Below are positions 6,787 through 8,227 of a stretch of 8,227 nucleotides of DNA, piece after piece. The translations under genes and the position numbers were made by a program. Under the pieces are notes generated by a model. That model made no database searches. It was given only the letters and a program-made list of their open reading frames with translations, and was not told the DNA's origin. Every line of letters starts with the position of its first letter. Within the stretch, counting starts at the first letter, position 1. Source of the stretch: Bermanella sp034112325 (lineage in GTDB: Bacteria > Pseudomonadota > Gammaproteobacteria > Pseudomonadales > Oceanobacteraceae); contig JAWUVO010000056.1 in the NCBI GenBank assembly GCA_034112325.1, positions 1-8,227 of the forward strand, given 5' to 3'.

Positions 6787-6805
6787 CTCGAAGGTATAAT
6801 AAGAA

Positions 6806-8176
6806 ATGAAAAAAACTGGTCTACTTATTTCCGGACTGTGTGTCGTTACACTTGCATTTAGCTCTGTATCATTGGCAAAAGTGAGCGCGTCAACCGCAGA
6901 AAAATTAAATACTACGCTAACACCCATGGGTGGCACACGCGCAGGTAACGCAGACGGCTCTATTCCTGAATGGCGCGGCGGTATTCAATTTCCACCAAGT
7001 TCATACAAACAACCAGGGCAGCATCACCCAGACCCATTCCCACAAGATAAACCTTTATTTGTTATTACAGCGCAAAATATGGGTAAATATTCTGATCACT
7101 TAAGTGATGGCCAAAAAGCTTTATTTAAAACGTATCCAAATACGTTCAAAATGCCAATTTATAAAACTCGCCGTACAGCTGCTGCTCCACAATGGGTTTA
7201 CGACAACACCTTTAAAAACGCAACCAGTACTACTCTTGTTAAAGGCGGTAACGGCATTAGAAACGGTGTCGGTGGCATACCATTTCCAATTGCGGCTAAT
7301 GGTTTAGAAGCAATCTGGAACCATAATTTACGCTGGAGAGGCGAATTTGGTATTCGAAGAGCGTCAGAAGTGGCTGTTCAGCGTGACGGTTCATACACAT
7401 TAATCACCACTCAAGCAGAGGTTCTTTATCAATATTATCGTCAAGGTATAACACTAGAAGAACTGAACAACGTAGCGATTTATTATCTATCTTTTACCAA
7501 AGCCCCTGCACGTTTAGCGGGTGGAGCTGTGTTAGCTCACGAAACAATGGACCAAGTTTTAGAGGGTCGTCGCGCTTGGGGTTATAACGCCGGTCAGCGA
7601 CGTGTGCGCAAGGCTCCCAATCTTGCCTATGACACACCTGTAGCAGCGGCAGATGGCCTTAGAACGATTGACGAAACAGATATGTATAACGGAGCACCTG
7701 ACCGCTACAACTGGAAGCTTATTGGTAAACAGGAAGTTTATATTCCATACAACAACTATCGCTTAGGTTCACCTGACGTTAAATATGAAGACATATTAAT
7801 TGCTGGGCACATTAATCCAGATTTTACTCGTTACGAAAAACATCGTGTTTGGGTTGTTGAGGCTACTTTGAAAGAGGGGTCTCGTCATATTTATAGCAAG
7901 CGTCGCTTTTATCTTGACGAAGATACTTGGGGAGCGGCTGTTATTGATATGTATGACGAACGTGATGGCCTATATCGAGTGAGCATGGCTTACCTAAAAA
8001 GCTATTATGAGCTTCCTGCCACTTGGACGGCTATGGATGTTTACCATGACTTGCAAGCTCGTCGCTATCATGTACAAGGTATGGATAGTGAAGAACGTAC
8101 ATCAATGGACTTTAGTCAGCCTTCACCAGGGCCACGATATTTTACGCCGCAAGAGCTACGCCGTCGCGGACGTTAG
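6806..8176 (+). CDS. Secreted DUF1329 family protein, predicted periplasmic
   Basis: A 456-residue exported protein. Residues 1-24 form a classic signal peptide (MKK, hydrophobic core LLISGLCVVTLAF, then SSVSLA) with likely cleavage before K25; there is no lipobox cysteine at the cleavage site. The mature start, through TPMGGTRAGNADGSIPEW (39-56) and RGG, is the hallmark of DUF1329, and the C-terminal TAMDVYHDLQARRYHV (408-423) also fits. As I recall, the family has a LolA/LolB-like lipid-binding fold and is often encoded beside DUF1302 outer-membrane proteins and RND/MMPL transporters, hinting at movement of a hydrophobic substrate across the envelope. That role is inference. The start is supported by the signal peptide and AAGG 11 nt upstream. 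It is separated from pepN by 182 nt and probably belongs to the next transcription unit, which seems to continue past the right edge. Confidence 0.9.
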   Translation: MKKTGLLISGLCVVTLAFSSVSLAKVSASTAEKLNTTLTPMGGTRAGNADGSIPEWRGGIQFPPSSYKQPGQHHPDPFPQDKPLFVITAQNMGKYSDHLSDGQKALFKTYPNTFKMPIYKTRRTAAAPQWVYDNTFKNATSTTLVKGGNGIRNGVGGIPFPIAANGLEAIWNHNLRWRGEFGIRRASEVAVQRDGSYTLITTQAEVLYQYYRQGITLEELNNVAIYYLSFTKAPARLAGGAVLAHETMDQVLEGRRAWGYNAGQRRVRKAPNLAYDTPVAAADGLRTIDETDMYNGAPDRYNWKLIGKQEVYIPYNNYRLGSPDVKYEDILIAGHINPDFTRYEKHRVWVVEATLKEGSRHIYSKRRFYLDEDTWGAAVIDMYDERDGLYRVSMAYLKSYYELPATWTAMDVYHDLQARRYHVQGMDSEERTSMDFSQPSPGPRYFTPQELRRRGR

Positions 8177-8199
8177 GCCTTTGTTAGTATTTGAATTTT

Positions 8200-8217
8200 T
8201 TATTAAGATTATTAAGA
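8200..8217 (+). repeat. Two tandem copies of TTATTAAGA
   Basis: The 9-mer TTATTAAGA occurs twice back to back in the AT-rich gap after the DUF1329 stop. It is likely a chance or slippage duplication; a third, incomplete match (TTTT) follows. Confidence 0.5.
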
Positions 8218-8221
8218 TTTT

Positions 8222-8225
8222 GGAG
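8222..8225 (+). promoter_or_regulatory. Shine-Dalgarno site of a gene starting beyond the right edge
   Basis: GGAG near the end of the window, 45 nt after the DUF1329 stop and behind AT-rich DNA, looks like a ribosome site for a following plus-strand gene. DUF1302 is the expected partner from family knowledge. The gene itself is not visible. Confidence 0.4.
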
Positions 8226-8227
8226 AT

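Noticed and set aside
7104..7307. Plus-strand 67-codon frame inside the DUF1329 gene.
   Set aside because: Another frame of a clearly real gene, with no supporting ribosome site or conserved pattern.

Overview
The window reads as chromosome of a moderately AT-rich gammaproteobacterium (roughly 40% GC by eye), probably of the Pseudomonas/Oceanospirillales type. The evidence is the protein set: a NAD kinase beginning MDEFRNVGIIGRL, a GlpG-type rhomboid, YeaC (DUF1315), a DUF2797 protein, a full-length PepN and a DUF1329 protein. From memory, the gene order nadK - phosphatase - rhomboid - DUF1315 - DUF2797 - pepN is also found in Pseudomonas, with a DUF1853 gene divergent from nadK. The species cannot be fixed from the sequence alone.

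Layout: positions 1-116 hold, on the minus strand, the first 38 codons of a divergent gene that looks like DUF1853 and runs off the left edge. A short divergent intergenic region follows, with an extended -10 element (140-148) for the rightward genes. From 184 to 6623 six plus-strand genes form a tight cluster with gaps of 2, 2, -4, 10 and 13 nt, which strongly suggests one operon: nadK (best start 184), a PPP-type metallophosphoesterase (GTG start), glpG, yeaC (ATGA overlap), the DUF2797 gene and pepN.

A 182-nt intergenic stretch (6624-6805) separates pepN from a secreted DUF1329 protein (6806-8176). It contains a plausible imperfect hairpin terminator, a 10-bp palindrome and two clean inverted repeats. 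The nearer repeat ends 19 nt before the DUF1329 start codon. After the DUF1329 gene come a tandem 9-mer and a GGAG at the right edge, so another plus-strand gene probably begins just outside the window; DUF1302 is the usual partner.

Functionally the cluster is housekeeping: NADP synthesis, a predicted protein or nucleotide phosphatase, membrane proteolysis, peptide turnover and two conserved proteins of unknown role. I see no mobile element, RNA gene, CRISPR array or defence island. The most interesting point is that the DUF2797 protein carries Cys-pair zinc-ribbon-like motifs followed by a pattern that fits a GIY-YIG nuclease-like core, including the E and N positions at the same spacing I recall from UvrC.
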